From Mucilaginibacter geliditolerans (GTDB lineage: Bacteria; Bacteroidota; Bacteroidia; Sphingobacteriales; Sphingobacteriaceae), in assembly GCF_014200495.1 (NCBI RefSeq), contig NZ_JACHBY010000007.1, forward strand, positions 62,001 to 126,000: 64,000 nucleotides of DNA, read 5' to 3'. The position numbers were made by a program, and so were the translations under genes. Under the pieces are notes generated by a model. It was not told the DNA's origin and ran no database searches. It was given only the letters and a program-made list of their open reading frames with translations. Shown one piece after another: positions 46,127-54,650 of the stretch. How positions within the stretch are numbered: position 1 is the first letter of the stretch; every line of letters begins with the position of its first letter.

Positions 46127-48010
46127 CTACTTGATACTAAATATCAACGTGTTATTGCTCCTGTCTGCATCCATAAATATACCGCCATCCAGGGTTACTG
46201 ATTCGATAGTTTTGGTGGTTTTTAGGTGTACCGTTATCTGTTTTTGATCGTTTTGCCAAACTATAGGTGTTTGGTGAAAGCTTTGGGCGCTGCCATCGGT
46301 ATAGGTTACCTTAATATCAAAAGGCACTGCAAAGCCACCAATGTTTTGGATAGCAATTACATAACCGCCATTATCTTTAGTTACATTCTGTAAGCTAAGG
46401 TCGATATAGTTATTGGTGAAGAACCAGTTATTGAAGAACCAGTTCAGGTTTTTGCCTGATCCTGTGCTCATGGAGTTAAAATAATCCCATGGAATAGGAT
46501 GCTTGCCATTCCAGTTATTCATATAGGTATGCAATGCTTTTTTGAAGAGTACATCGCCCAGCATATCTTTTAAAGCCAGGTAGCTTAATGATGGTTTTAC
46601 ATAAGCATTGTTACCATAACCCCTGGTTAGTTCGCTGGTAGGGGTGATGATCGGCAGGTCCTCACTGGTCGACGGGTCATTTATCCAGCGTTTTACACGG
46701 AAATTTTTATAATTCTCTATATTCTGCTGTTCGCCGGTTTCAGAAGCGCCTATCAAAAACTCAAAGGTGGTTGCCCATCCCTCGTCCATATACCCGTAAC
46801 GGGTTTCGTTAATACCCATATAGAACGGGAAATAGGTATGAGCCATCTCGTGATCCTGCAAAAATTGAGCGTCGTGCATGTTGTCGGTATGACTGTCATT
46901 TACCATCATCGGGAATTCCATATCTGCAAAACCCTGGAAAGCGGTCATTTTAGGGTATGGGTAAGGTACACCCGGCCAGTTATGTGATAGCCAGCTTAAA
47001 GTATGCACGCCAAATTTAACAGCAGAGTGAAAGTCTGTTGATGCATCAGCATAAGCGGCCTGCATACTGGCACGGCGATGTGTAGCATCATCAACCACTG
47101 TACTGGCAGCATCCCAATTGTAATGATCGCTGATACCTACTGCCATATCGCTTATATTATTGGCTTTCCAAACCCAGGTATTCAGGTCGTTTTGGGCGGT
47201 GATGTTCTTTTTTGCCAGGTCATCAGGCGTAGCAATATGTACGGTTGAATCCGTGGTCATGGATTGCTGCAGGCGTTTGATGTATTCGGGCTGTAAAACC
47301 TGCGATGGGTTTTGCAATGTTCCTGTGGCCCAAACAATAAAGTTTTTAGGCACGGTAACGCTTAAAGTATAATCGTTAAAATCGTTATAAAACTCCTGAC
47401 GGTCGTTAAAATCAAGCCTGTCCCATCCGTTATAATCATCAAAAACAGATACGCGCGGATAAAAATAACCTATATAAAAGGTAGTTGGGTCAATCACCCC
47501 TTCGCGCTCACTTTTTAATGAAAGCTCATAATGCCAGGTGATGTTTAATTTAACAGAATCATGCGGCAGAACCGGTTTTGATAGCTCAACAAACTGATTG
47601 GTGCCAATTGCTTTATCATTATCCCATTCTTTTTTAACACCATTTACAAAAATGGAATCAACCTGTATGCCTTTGGTTATATAATCGAGTGTGGTAGCTG
47701 CATAACGTGTAGCACCGGGCCTGTGTATGTTTAATATCAGCTTCATGTTAAGGTGTTTTAACGTGTCTAGGCTGTTATTAAAGTAGGTAATCTGTTCGGT
47801 GCCTTTTATGGTACGATCGGGTGGGAGGGCGGTTATCTTAATATCATACCGGCCATGGTTTTCCCAGTAATTTTTTCCCGGGCGGCCATCCGCCGACCTG
47901 GTTTCTTTAGCATAAGCTTTTTTAATGTCCCTTGGCAGGTACAATGTTTGTGCTTTTACCTGTGTTAAAAAAAAACAGCATAAAGCTGATGAGATGAAGT
48001 ATTTGTACAT
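46127..48010 (-). CDS. M1-family zinc metallopeptidase
   Basis: A 627-residue secreted gluzincin with a signal peptide (about 1-20). The zinc motif His387-Glu388-x2-His391 is in LQDHEMAHTYFPF, and the third ligand Glu410 is in YMDEGWATTFE, giving the M1 spacing HExxH-x18-E. A substrate-recognition region equivalent to GAMEN reads FADMEFPMMVND. The N-terminal part is the beta-rich domain (FNNSLDTLKHLNMKLILNIH). It probably trims peptides in the periplasm. It is a single gene between the YtxH terminator and the candidate small RNA. Confidence 0.93.
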   Translation of the reverse strand: MYKYFISSALCCFFLTQVKAQTLYLPRDIKKAYAKETRSADGRPGKNYWENHGRYDIKITALPPDRTIKGTEQITYFNNSLDTLKHLNMKLILNIHRPGATRYAATTLDYITKGIQVDSIFVNGVKKEWDNDKAIGTNQFVELSKPVLPHDSVKLNITWHYELSLKSEREGVIDPTTFYIGYFYPRVSVFDDYNGWDRLDFNDRQEFYNDFNDYTLSVTVPKNFIVWATGTLQNPSQVLQPEYIKRLQQSMTTDSTVHIATPDDLAKKNITAQNDLNTWVWKANNISDMAVGISDHYNWDAASTVVDDATHRRASMQAAYADASTDFHSAVKFGVHTLSWLSHNWPGVPYPYPKMTAFQGFADMEFPMMVNDSHTDNMHDAQFLQDHEMAHTYFPFYMGINETRYGYMDEGWATTFEFLIGASETGEQQNIENYKNFRVKRWINDPSTSEDLPIITPTSELTRGYGNNAYVKPSLSYLALKDMLGDVLFKKALHTYMNNWNGKHPIPWDYFNSMSTGSGKNLNWFFNNWFFTNNYIDLSLQNVTKDNGGYVIAIQNIGGFAVPFDIKVTYTDGSAQSFHQTPIVWQNDQKQITVHLKTTKTIESVTLDGGIFMDADRSNNTLIFSIK

Positions 48011-48145
48011 CCTGATAAATAATAAGTCGGGTTAAAGGCTGTAAATATAATGGAAAAAGGCGTATTTTAAGTCTGAATTAAGAGAGGTGTGAGTAGACTT
48101 AAATAAGTAACAAGTATATTACAACTAAGGTTAATAAATAATTAG

Positions 48146-48177
48146 TTTGTTTAGCCCGAAATATTTTTTTTACTTTG
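48146..48177 (+). promoter_or_regulatory. Orphan promoter upstream of candidate small RNA
   Basis: TTTG at 48146-48149 is followed after about 20 bases by TTACTTTG at 48170-48177, one mismatch from TAnnTTTG. No plus-strand ORF follows, but a two-hairpin structure with a terminator does. Confidence 0.4.
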
Positions 48178-48181
48178 CTGT

Positions 48182-48248
48182 AGTTATTTTAATAGGGGTA
48201 TTAAATAACTATTGTGGGCCATTCGCTTTATGTGAATGGCCTTTTTTT
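48182..48248 (+). ncRNA. Candidate small RNA with two hairpins and intrinsic terminator
   Basis: Directly after the orphan promoter, AGTTATTTTAATA (48182-48194) pairs with 48199-48210 (loop GGGG, one bulged base). A second stem GGCCATTC (48217-48224) pairs with GAATGGCC (48234-48241), followed by seven T residues. The terminator points along the plus strand, while both flanking genes are on the minus strand, so it cannot serve them. The predicted transcript is about 65 bases. Evidence is structural only. Confidence 0.4.
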
Positions 48249-48273
48249 GTAGGTTTTTCTGTGTAAATGATGC

Positions 48274-48780
48274 TTATTCGGTAGTTACATATTCTTTTGA
48301 GATGAGCATGAAAAGATGATCGTTATCTATAGATTCATCAAAACATTCGGTCAATAACTGCGCCGCCTGTTCCATTTTTAGTTTAGAAGCAATCATTTTT
48401 AGCATGCTGCAGGCCGAAATGTTGATATGTTCAAGCAATTGCAGATAGGCAATAATGTCCATATCCAGCAATATGGGTAGGGGCTGCTCTTCATCCAAAC
48501 AAAAATTATCTTTTACGATCGATTTTATAGGGTTACAATTTTTATTGGATGGAGTTTCGCCAATAAGGGCATAAATGGCATCCATCCTTCCTATCTGCCT
48601 TTTAATATCTTCCCAAAACTCTTCCATAGCCATTTGTAATGCCGGGAACGATGCGATGCTTATCAGGTGACTGAGATGCTGGTTTAAATAGCATTTACCA
48701 AAATATATCCTGTTTAAATTATGTACAAAAACGTGATTAAGGACAGACTCATCGAGTGGTTTGGGAGTTACAAGGGCCAT
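48274..48780 (-). CDS. DUF892 (YciE/YciF-type ferritin-like) protein
   Basis: A 168-residue helical protein of the DUF892 family. Visible blocks include VFVHNLNRIYFGKCYLNQHL, ALQMAMEEFWEDIKRQIGRM and NPIKSIVKDNF. The family forms a ferritin-like four-helix bundle associated with stress. Here the usual Tyr-Asp-Ala-Glu of the first helix reads Tyr-Phe-Gly-Lys, so the metal-binding residues appear partly lost and ferroxidase activity may be absent. The gene stands alone. Confidence 0.75.
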   Translation of the reverse strand: MALVTPKPLDESVLNHVFVHNLNRIYFGKCYLNQHLSHLISIASFPALQMAMEEFWEDIKRQIGRMDAIYALIGETPSNKNCNPIKSIVKDNFCLDEEQPLPILLDMDIIAYLQLLEHINISACSMLKMIASKLKMEQAAQLLTECFDESIDNDHLFMLISKEYVTTE

Positions 48781-48898
48781 ATTAGTGAAATTTAATAAAA
48801 TATTTTAATCCTTTTTGAGTGAAAAAAGGCAGAAGCAGCTATGAATATGATTCAATGGTAAGTTTAACAATCAACCAATACCAATGTTTCATTACATA

Positions 48899-48925
48899 TT
48901 GTTAAGCATATATTAGATACCTTTG
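48899..48925 (+). promoter_or_regulatory. Bacteroidota-type promoter for the Smr gene
   Basis: TTG at 48899-48901, a 16-base spacer, and TACCTTTG at 48918-48925 match the TTG/TAnnTTTG consensus exactly, 20 bases before the ATG at 48946. Confidence 0.6.
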
Positions 48926-48945
48926 CGCTCATATTATTCTGCTAT

Positions 48946-49896
48946 ATGAAATATAAATTAGGTGATTTTGTGCGGTTTGTTGATGAAAAAATGGAAGGTT
49001 TTGTTACCCGCATAATTGACGACCAGATGATTGGCGTTACCGGCGATGACGACTTTGAGATACCCGTACTGGCCAGTAAGGTTACCAGCGTGCATGGTTA
49101 TGAGCCTGCCGGTACAAAAGGTAAAGCTGATGCTGTTAATGAGGTACAAATACCCGCTGCTGAGTTTCAAACCAAAGGGGTATACCTTGGCCTGGTTAAT
49201 GACCCGAAAGTAAATTCAGTAGTGCATTTTTATTTGATAAATGATACCTCGTACCAGCTATTAGCAGCTTTAACTACCGAAAAGCCATCTTCATATAAAG
49301 GTGAGTTCGCCGGATTGGCGGCGCCTAAATCTGCTACTAAAATATATTCTGCACAATTGGCGGATCTGCAATTGTGGCCAAAGTTTGTATTCAATATAAC
49401 TTTTTATACCCCACAAAATATAAAGCCTGCCGACCCGATTGTTTTTAATGATAAGCTAAAGGCTAAAGATTTTTCGGGCACTAAAAAGAAGTTGCCTTTG
49501 TTGAATGATATGGGCTGGTTAATTCGGCTTGATGAGCCGGAACTGGTTATTGACGCGCAAAAGCTAAAAGAAAGCTTTTTTAAACCTGCTGAAGAAAAAG
49601 TTGAATTTGTAAAACCAATCAGCGAAGTAGATCTGCATATTGAAAAGCTGCGTGATGATCACCTGTTTTTGCAAAGCAGCGAGATATTGAACATTCAATT
49701 GCAGCATTTTAACAAAGCCCTGGATGCCGCCATTGTACACCAATTGCCCGAGATTACTTTTATACACGGTGCCGGCAATGGTGTTTTAAGGCACGAACTG
49801 CATAAGGCATTAAGCAAGAATAACAAAATCCAAACCTTTATGGATGCCCGTAAGGAGAAATTTGGTTATGGAGCTACAAAGGTGATATTGAAATAG
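48946..49896 (+). CDS. DUF2027 and Smr-domain protein
   Basis: A 316-residue cytosolic protein. The N-terminal half matches the Bacteroidota DUF2027 type (KYKLGDFVRFVDEKMEGFVT). The C-terminal 85 residues are an Smr domain with the strand motif SEVDLHIEKL and the loop FIHGAGNGVLRHELHKAL, which carries the HGxGxG nuclease-type motif known from the MutS2 C-terminus. Smr domains are nucleic-acid nickases or endonucleases. A bidirectional terminator follows at 49898-49928. Confidence 0.9.
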   Translation: MKYKLGDFVRFVDEKMEGFVTRIIDDQMIGVTGDDDFEIPVLASKVTSVHGYEPAGTKGKADAVNEVQIPAAEFQTKGVYLGLVNDPKVNSVVHFYLINDTSYQLLAALTTEKPSSYKGEFAGLAAPKSATKIYSAQLADLQLWPKFVFNITFYTPQNIKPADPIVFNDKLKAKDFSGTKKKLPLLNDMGWLIRLDEPELVIDAQKLKESFFKPAEEKVEFVKPISEVDLHIEKLRDDHLFLQSSEILNIQLQHFNKALDAAIVHQLPEITFIHGAGNGVLRHELHKALSKNNKIQTFMDARKEKFGYGATKVILK

Positions 49897-49897
49897 C

Positions 49898-49928
49898 AAA
49901 AAATGCAGCCTTATTAGCTGCATTTTTT
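49898..49928. terminator. Bidirectional terminator between convergent genes
   Basis: A 12-bp perfect stem AAAAAATGCAGC (49898-49909) pairs with GCTGCATTTTTT (49917-49928). A- and T-tracts on either side suit termination of both the Smr and glycosyltransferase transcripts. Confidence 0.9.
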
Positions 49929-49930
49929 AT

Positions 49931-50941
49931 TTATGCTAATTGATGCTGTAACTCCCGTGCGTGTTTTTCAAACAGCATGTCGAGGATTTGCTGAGTAGTA
50001 TCAGGATAATCAACCTTAATAACCTGGTCGTTATTTATCCAGTCGAGGATAGTCTCGTTATGTTTTGGTTTGAGACTTTTTATAACCGGCACGCCCATCT
50101 GTTTTAATGCAGCCGCGTTTAATTGCTGTTCATACTGGGTTTTCATAGGGATGACCAGTAGCTTTTTCTTCAGGTATAAGGCTTCGGCAGGAGTTTCAAA
50201 GCCTCCGCCGCATAGTACCGCCGCGCTTTGCGCCATGCTTTTTATAAAGCGTTCGTTATCAATAGGCTGTATGGATACGTTTTTATATTTGAATGTCTTT
50301 TTATTATGCTTTGAAAAAACATCCCACTGCACATCCTTAAACTCTGTTAAGCGCTTAATAAGCCTTTTATCGTCATAAGCAGGCAGATAAACGGTGTAAT
50401 GGCCTTTGTTTTCAATTTTTTGATCCCTTACCTGCTGCCTTATTACCGGCGTAAATATATTTTTATCGAATTTGGCGAAATGGAAACCATATTGTTCTGT
50501 TACCGGTGCATAATGTTTAAGGATAAGCTTGCCGATCATGTCGGTATCATCAGTCTTGGGTGCATTTTCTGAAAGTACCGCCGCTTGGTGACTAAGCCCT
50601 ATACAGGGCTTGTTTTTCATATAGCATGCCCATGCCGATACCGGCTCAAAATCATTGATCACCAGGTCATAATTTTCAACGGGAAGCTCATTTATCTCTT
50701 TTAAGAATTTACGGAAACGTGATTTTAAAAAGGTATCCCAAATATCAACCCCTCCCGATTTGCCAAATACAAACCCAAAGCCATGCAAAACATATTTAAC
50801 CTGGAAAGGCAGTGAAAGATCGCCCTGGGTACCACTAACCAAAACATCCACATCGCCCATCTTTTTCAGCAAGGGCACAATATCCATCGACCGGCTTAAA
50901 TGTCCGTTTCCGGTGCCTTGTATAGCATATAATATTTTCAT
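49931..50941 (-). CDS. Glycosyltransferase family protein (GT-B, MurG/UGT-like)
   Basis: A 336-residue GT-B protein. The N-terminus MKILYAIQGTGNGHLSRSMD has the glycine-rich GNGHLSR loop typical of MurG-like and MGDG-synthase-like transferases. The C-terminal nucleotide-sugar site is visible as AAVLCGGGFETPAEALYLKK followed by KLLVIPMKTQYEQQLNAAAL. There is no membrane helix, so it would act at the cytosolic membrane face. The acceptor is unknown; glycolipid or envelope glycan is likely. The gene is monocistronic, with a terminator just beyond its stop. Confidence 0.85.
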   Translation of the reverse strand: MKILYAIQGTGNGHLSRSMDIVPLLKKMGDVDVLVSGTQGDLSLPFQVKYVLHGFGFVFGKSGGVDIWDTFLKSRFRKFLKEINELPVENYDLVINDFEPVSAWACYMKNKPCIGLSHQAAVLSENAPKTDDTDMIGKLILKHYAPVTEQYGFHFAKFDKNIFTPVIRQQVRDQKIENKGHYTVYLPAYDDKRLIKRLTEFKDVQWDVFSKHNKKTFKYKNVSIQPIDNERFIKSMAQSAAVLCGGGFETPAEALYLKKKLLVIPMKTQYEQQLNAAALKQMGVPVIKSLKPKHNETILDWINNDQVIKVDYPDTTQQILDMLFEKHARELQHQLA

Positions 50942-51149
50942 AATTCAGGGGGATGGATTTATGTATAAAAAATAAAGAGAGCAAGCTCTCCTTATCTAAC
51001 TATTTAACTGATCTTATTAATCCAGTGAATAAAGAACTGTTTGGAAATACGTCACATGAATAATATGGAGCAAAAGTGCAGCCGCCATATTAATACGGTG
51101 TTAAATTTCTGTTACTAAGTGGCTAATCGTGCCAAGTATTTATCAACAC

Positions 51150-52718
51150 CTAATTTGTAACCTCAACAAAAACAGGCGTTTCCGTAACTTTTGTACTTAA
51201 AATATGGTTAAATGCCGATACTTTATTTATTAACATATTATTACTGCCGATATTGAATTTATGTATTGTTGCCGTTGTTGATTTTCCTAAACTTAATTTA
51301 CAGGTTGTGGTAAGGCCTTTTTCATCAGGAACCATCAGTGCGTAAATTGTTTTGTTGCCTTTTCTGTAAACATCAACCAGCGGGTAATTGTTTATAGTGC
51401 CTTGATAGGCGAAATCGTCAAGCAATTGTTTAGCCTGGTAGATGTAATCTGCCGCTGGCCGCCGTTCTCCCGTTTTTGATGCTAAACCACTTGAGGCATA
51501 TTGAACAGGATTATCGCTATTGTCATCATACAACTCATAAAAGAATACCTTGTTTATACCATGCCGGGCATATAAAAACGAGGTACGGATAACCCAATCT
51601 GCCTGTGTTTGCAAGGCTGACTTATTACCAACAGGTATTGCCCGCTGCGGACTGCCGCTGTTTATATCATATCCGGCTTCGGTTACCCAAACTGGCAGGT
51701 GATAAACCTTCCCCAATTTTACAAAGCTATCCGCTATTTTCCCCGCTTCCGATAATTCAGGCGCTATGCCAACTGTGCCGATATCGGTAGTGCCCGGTTT
51801 ATGATCGTTAGCATAATAGTGATAATTGATCACATCAAAACAAAGATTTATCGAACCATCCGGTTTGTAGCCCCGGTGAACTTTACACCAGTTGATCATC
51901 GCTTCTACGTATTTCGGGTCGGGATTGGCAAGTCCAGCCATTACCACTTTAATACCGGGATCGGCAGTTTTTACGCCAACGCCTTTACCCAACCTGCCCT
52001 TATCGCCATCATAAAACGCGGAAAGGTTAGCGGCATATTCTTCGGCTGTTTGATGGGCCTTATCGCCTTTCCACCATTTATCACGCTCGTTATCGCACTC
52101 TATGTATTTTATTACACCGAGACCGATTTTAGAGACATTCACCGGGTCATTCGTCCAACGTGGTTTGGTATCAACGGTTACCAAAGCCGGATCAACTTTT
52201 TTATTGCTCCCATATCTCGCCGCGAACTGAAAAGCGGCTTTTGCCTGTTCTATGTAGGATACCGGGTTTGATTTATCAGCACCAAAAGACATGGGTACGT
52301 TCTCACCATCGCGCAGGTTTGCCGGATAAGTTTGCTGTAGCCAGTCCGGGCAGCCTTTTATATCAGCCAAAACATCAATGCCTTCCTGTTTACAGCGCTG
52401 GTAAATAATATCCAGATTCCAACCGCCATTGTTGGTGGGATTGAAGGTGTAGCTGCCGCGTTTGGGCTCAATCTTTTGCCAATCCAAATAATGCCTGAAA
52501 CCACCGAATGATTTAATGATCGCCATTTTAGGCTCATAAATTTTGCTCGCATCATTCGGATTTTTAGGGTCCTGCAAAAAATCCCATTCAAAAGCGTTTA
52601 TACCCAGCATATCGGTAAAAGTAGTTTGCTGTGATTTTTTTGCGGGAACAGGTTTTCGCTGCGCGGATATAGTTAGGCACAGTAGGAGCAGGGAGATCAG
52701 TGCAATTGGTTTTTGCAT
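51150..52718 (-). CDS. Secreted clan GH-A glycoside hydrolase
   Basis: A 522-residue protein with a signal peptide (about 1-19). It has a (beta/alpha)8 barrel with the clan-A catalytic pair: the acid/base Glu in IECDNERDKWW at the end of strand 4 and the nucleophile Glu in VWVTEAGYD at strand 7. A small C-terminal beta domain (about 430-522) follows. The family is close to GH39 or GH5-like bacterial enzymes, but I could not settle it by eye. It stands alone and is not part of a SusCD locus. The substrate is unknown. Confidence 0.82.
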   Translation of the reverse strand: MQKPIALISLLLLCLTISAQRKPVPAKKSQQTTFTDMLGINAFEWDFLQDPKNPNDASKIYEPKMAIIKSFGGFRHYLDWQKIEPKRGSYTFNPTNNGGWNLDIIYQRCKQEGIDVLADIKGCPDWLQQTYPANLRDGENVPMSFGADKSNPVSYIEQAKAAFQFAARYGSNKKVDPALVTVDTKPRWTNDPVNVSKIGLGVIKYIECDNERDKWWKGDKAHQTAEEYAANLSAFYDGDKGRLGKGVGVKTADPGIKVVMAGLANPDPKYVEAMINWCKVHRGYKPDGSINLCFDVINYHYYANDHKPGTTDIGTVGIAPELSEAGKIADSFVKLGKVYHLPVWVTEAGYDINSGSPQRAIPVGNKSALQTQADWVIRTSFLYARHGINKVFFYELYDDNSDNPVQYASSGLASKTGERRPAADYIYQAKQLLDDFAYQGTINNYPLVDVYRKGNKTIYALMVPDEKGLTTTCKLSLGKSTTATIHKFNIGSNNMLINKVSAFNHILSTKVTETPVFVEVTN

Positions 52719-52766
52719 GGTGTTGGCAGATAGATAGGCTAAGATACGGAATTTGCATTGCGTATA

Positions 52767-52913
52767 GTTGACTCACCCTGACTTCGCTACGCTTGTCGTC
52801 CCTCTCTACCTGACGGTAAAGAGGGAGGGGAATGTTTTCTGCCCTCTTTGCCGCTTGCGGTAAAGAGGGCGGTCGAGTGGCTGAGCGAGGACCGGGTGAG
52901 TCAGCTATTGGAG
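52767..52913. repeat. Repeat A copies 2 and 3 (head-to-head)
   Basis: Copy 2 (52767-52825) reads GTTGACTCACCCTGACTTCG into a CCCTCTCTACC...GGTAAAGAGGG stem. Copy 3 (52842-52913) is in the opposite orientation, CCCTCTTTGCCGC-TT-GCGGTAAAGAGGG followed by GAGCGAGGACCGGGTGAGTC. They lie upstream of the DUF559 cassette. Confidence 0.85.
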
Positions 52914-52928
52914 CAACATACCGGCGGG

Positions 52929-52990
52929 GTTAACTCACCCTGACTTTGCTACGCTCGTCGACCCTCTCTACGCTAAAGCGTAAAGAGGGG
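52929..52990 (+). repeat. Repeat A copy 4, left inverted arm of the DUF559 cassette
   Basis: The copy runs from GTTAACTCACCC to the CTACGCT-AAAGCGTAAAGAGGG palindrome. Bases 52954-52989 are an exact 36-bp reverse complement of 53390-53425, on the other side of the DUF559 gene. Confidence 0.9.
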
Positions 52991-52994
52991 GGAT

Positions 52995-53351
52995 TTAGAG
53001 CATGGCATTTATTTTACGTAAAACAAGTTCGCAATCTCTCAGTATATCTTCATTTTCAAATCTTAATATTCTCAATCCTAAAGCCGCCAGAACTTCATCA
53101 CAGTTTTTGTCATACTGTTGTTTAAATTGATGAACTGGTCCATCTGTCTCAATAACCAGTTTGGCTTCGGCACAATAAAAGTCAGGTATATAAAACAACA
53201 TTTTACCCTGGATAGATTTGATGTAGATAGGGTGCTGCCGTAGAAATTTCATATTACTAAGTTCCCTGTTTCTAGGTTGTTGCCACAGCAAGATCTCGGC
53301 AGATGTTTGGCGTTTTCTTAGCTCACGGCATAATTCAGTAATAGATGGCAT
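52995..53351 (-). CDS. DUF559-domain endonuclease-like protein
   Basis: A 118-residue protein of the DUF559 family, which shares the very-short-patch-repair/restriction-endonuclease fold. Visible features are the N-terminal helix ELRKRQTSAEILLWQQPRNR, the core YIPDFYCAEAKLVIETDGPV with acidic residues Asp57, Glu68 and Asp70, and GLRILRFENEDIL. A single-domain nuclease of this size is typical. It is not linked to a methyltransferase, so it is not an obvious restriction gene. Its stop is 5 bp from one repeat-A copy and its start is 38 bp from an exact inverted copy, so it forms a small bracketed cassette. Function in DNA repair or repeat mobility is inferred. Confidence 0.9.
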   Translation of the reverse strand: MPSITELCRELRKRQTSAEILLWQQPRNRELSNMKFLRQHPIYIKSIQGKMLFYIPDFYCAEAKLVIETDGPVHQFKQQYDKNCDEVLAALGLRILRFENEDILRDCELVLRKINAML

Positions 53352-53388
53352 CCTGAAAGATAAAAATAAAAATAATAAAAAGCCTTAC

Positions 53389-53425
53389 ACCCTCTTTACG
53401 CTTTAGCGTAGAGAGGGTCGACGAG
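53389..53425 (-). repeat. Repeat A copy 5, right inverted arm of the DUF559 cassette
   Basis: CCCTCTTTACGCTTTAGCG continues through TAGAGAGGGTCGACGAG (53390-53425). It is identical, reverse-complemented, to 52954-52989. The copy is cut short beyond GTCGACGAG compared with other members. Confidence 0.9.
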
Positions 53426-53491
53426 TGAAACGAAGCGCGTTAGCTTCCTATTTTTAAAATTTATCTTACTTTTAAACTTTGCTAAATACCC

Positions 53492-54538
53492 ATGCCCGAT
53501 AACAAACCCCAGCAACTGGATTGGATCAATAACCTACGGATAATAGCCATGTATATGGTTGTTGTTGTGCATACTTCATCGCCATTAATAATGCAGTATG
53601 GTAAAATAGCGGATAGCTATTGGTTTTGGGGCGATTTTTATAATGCGATCTCACGGTTTGGGGTGCCTGTTTTTGTGATGATAACCGGGGCATTACTGCT
53701 GAACCGTGATCAGGAACCTATTCCATTTCTTAAAAAACGATTGGGCCGTATCATCGTCCCGTTCCTATTCTGGAGTTTGATTTATGTCGCCTTTGGCTGG
53801 TATAATGAGGATTTTACCTTTACTGCCGATACCTGGGCAAATGTTAAAATAGTATTGCACCAGCTAAAATATGGCAGCTCGTATCATTTGTGGTATGTAT
53901 ATATGCTTATTGGCTTGTATTTTTTGATCCCTGTGCTTGGCAAATTTGTGCGGAATGCTTCAGAAAGCGAATTGCTGTATTTCCTGTTGGTTTGGTTTGG
54001 GGTGATGCTGATCGGTCAGCCTTATTTAAAGCGCTTTGATCCGCAGGTTGATCTGCATTATTTCGCTGGTTACGCTGGCTATCTTGTTTTAGGCTATTAC
54101 CTGGCTTATAAGGATTTTCAGGCCAGGTTTAACCGCAACTGGTTCGGTATACTGTTCCTGGTGACTTTAGCGGTTATTGTTGCAGGTACTTATTATACCA
54201 GCATTTATTATAAAGGTTTAAGCACAATGATGTACGAGCCGGTAAGCCCGACCATTGTACTGCTGTCGGGCAGCGCGTTTATGGTGGGCAAGCTCACAAA
54301 TATCAGCTGGTCGCCGCGGGCTAAGCAGGCGCGCGACCTAGTTGGCGCGTATACCTTTGGTATTTATTTAAGTCATGCGCTTATTTTACGGCTTATAGAC
54401 GATGAATTAAGTATTAACTATACCTTATTTCACCCCTCGGTTGGCGTTCCGTTAACGGCGCTTATATGCTTCATACTGTCGTTGTTATTGGTTTATTTGC
54501 TGAGTAAACTACCGCTTGGCAAATGGATCTCTACCTGA
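53492..54538 (+). CDS. Acyltransferase_3 membrane O-acyltransferase
   Basis: A 348-residue polytopic membrane protein with about ten helices. The N-terminal WINNLRIIAMYMVVVVHTSS carries the conserved Arg16 and catalytic His27 of this family (WecH/OatA-like). It would transfer acetyl or other acyl groups to cell-surface glycans or lipids. It precedes the GT39-type gene by 112 bp on the same strand, suggesting joint work on an envelope glycan. The short spacer just after the repeat A copy holds no clear promoter. Confidence 0.9.
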   Translation: MPDNKPQQLDWINNLRIIAMYMVVVVHTSSPLIMQYGKIADSYWFWGDFYNAISRFGVPVFVMITGALLLNRDQEPIPFLKKRLGRIIVPFLFWSLIYVAFGWYNEDFTFTADTWANVKIVLHQLKYGSSYHLWYVYMLIGLYFLIPVLGKFVRNASESELLYFLLVWFGVMLIGQPYLKRFDPQVDLHYFAGYAGYLVLGYYLAYKDFQARFNRNWFGILFLVTLAVIVAGTYYTSIYYKGLSTMMYEPVSPTIVLLSGSAFMVGKLTNISWSPRAKQARDLVGAYTFGIYLSHALILRLIDDELSINYTLFHPSVGVPLTALICFILSLLLVYLLSKLPLGKWIST

Positions 54539-54650
54539 TGCTATATCCATCTTTCCGATAAATTTCAACACTTTGTGCAAAACATGAATAATATGTAATA
54601 ATTTTAAAAAATTTTTCTACCCAATTATCCCAGGGTTTATTTTTTAATAA

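Noticed and set aside
46005..46140. Repeated ACTACTTGATACT and TAGTATCA motifs around the YtxH terminator.
   Set aside because: They are short, imperfect and low-complexity, and I could not define an element beyond the terminator hairpin.
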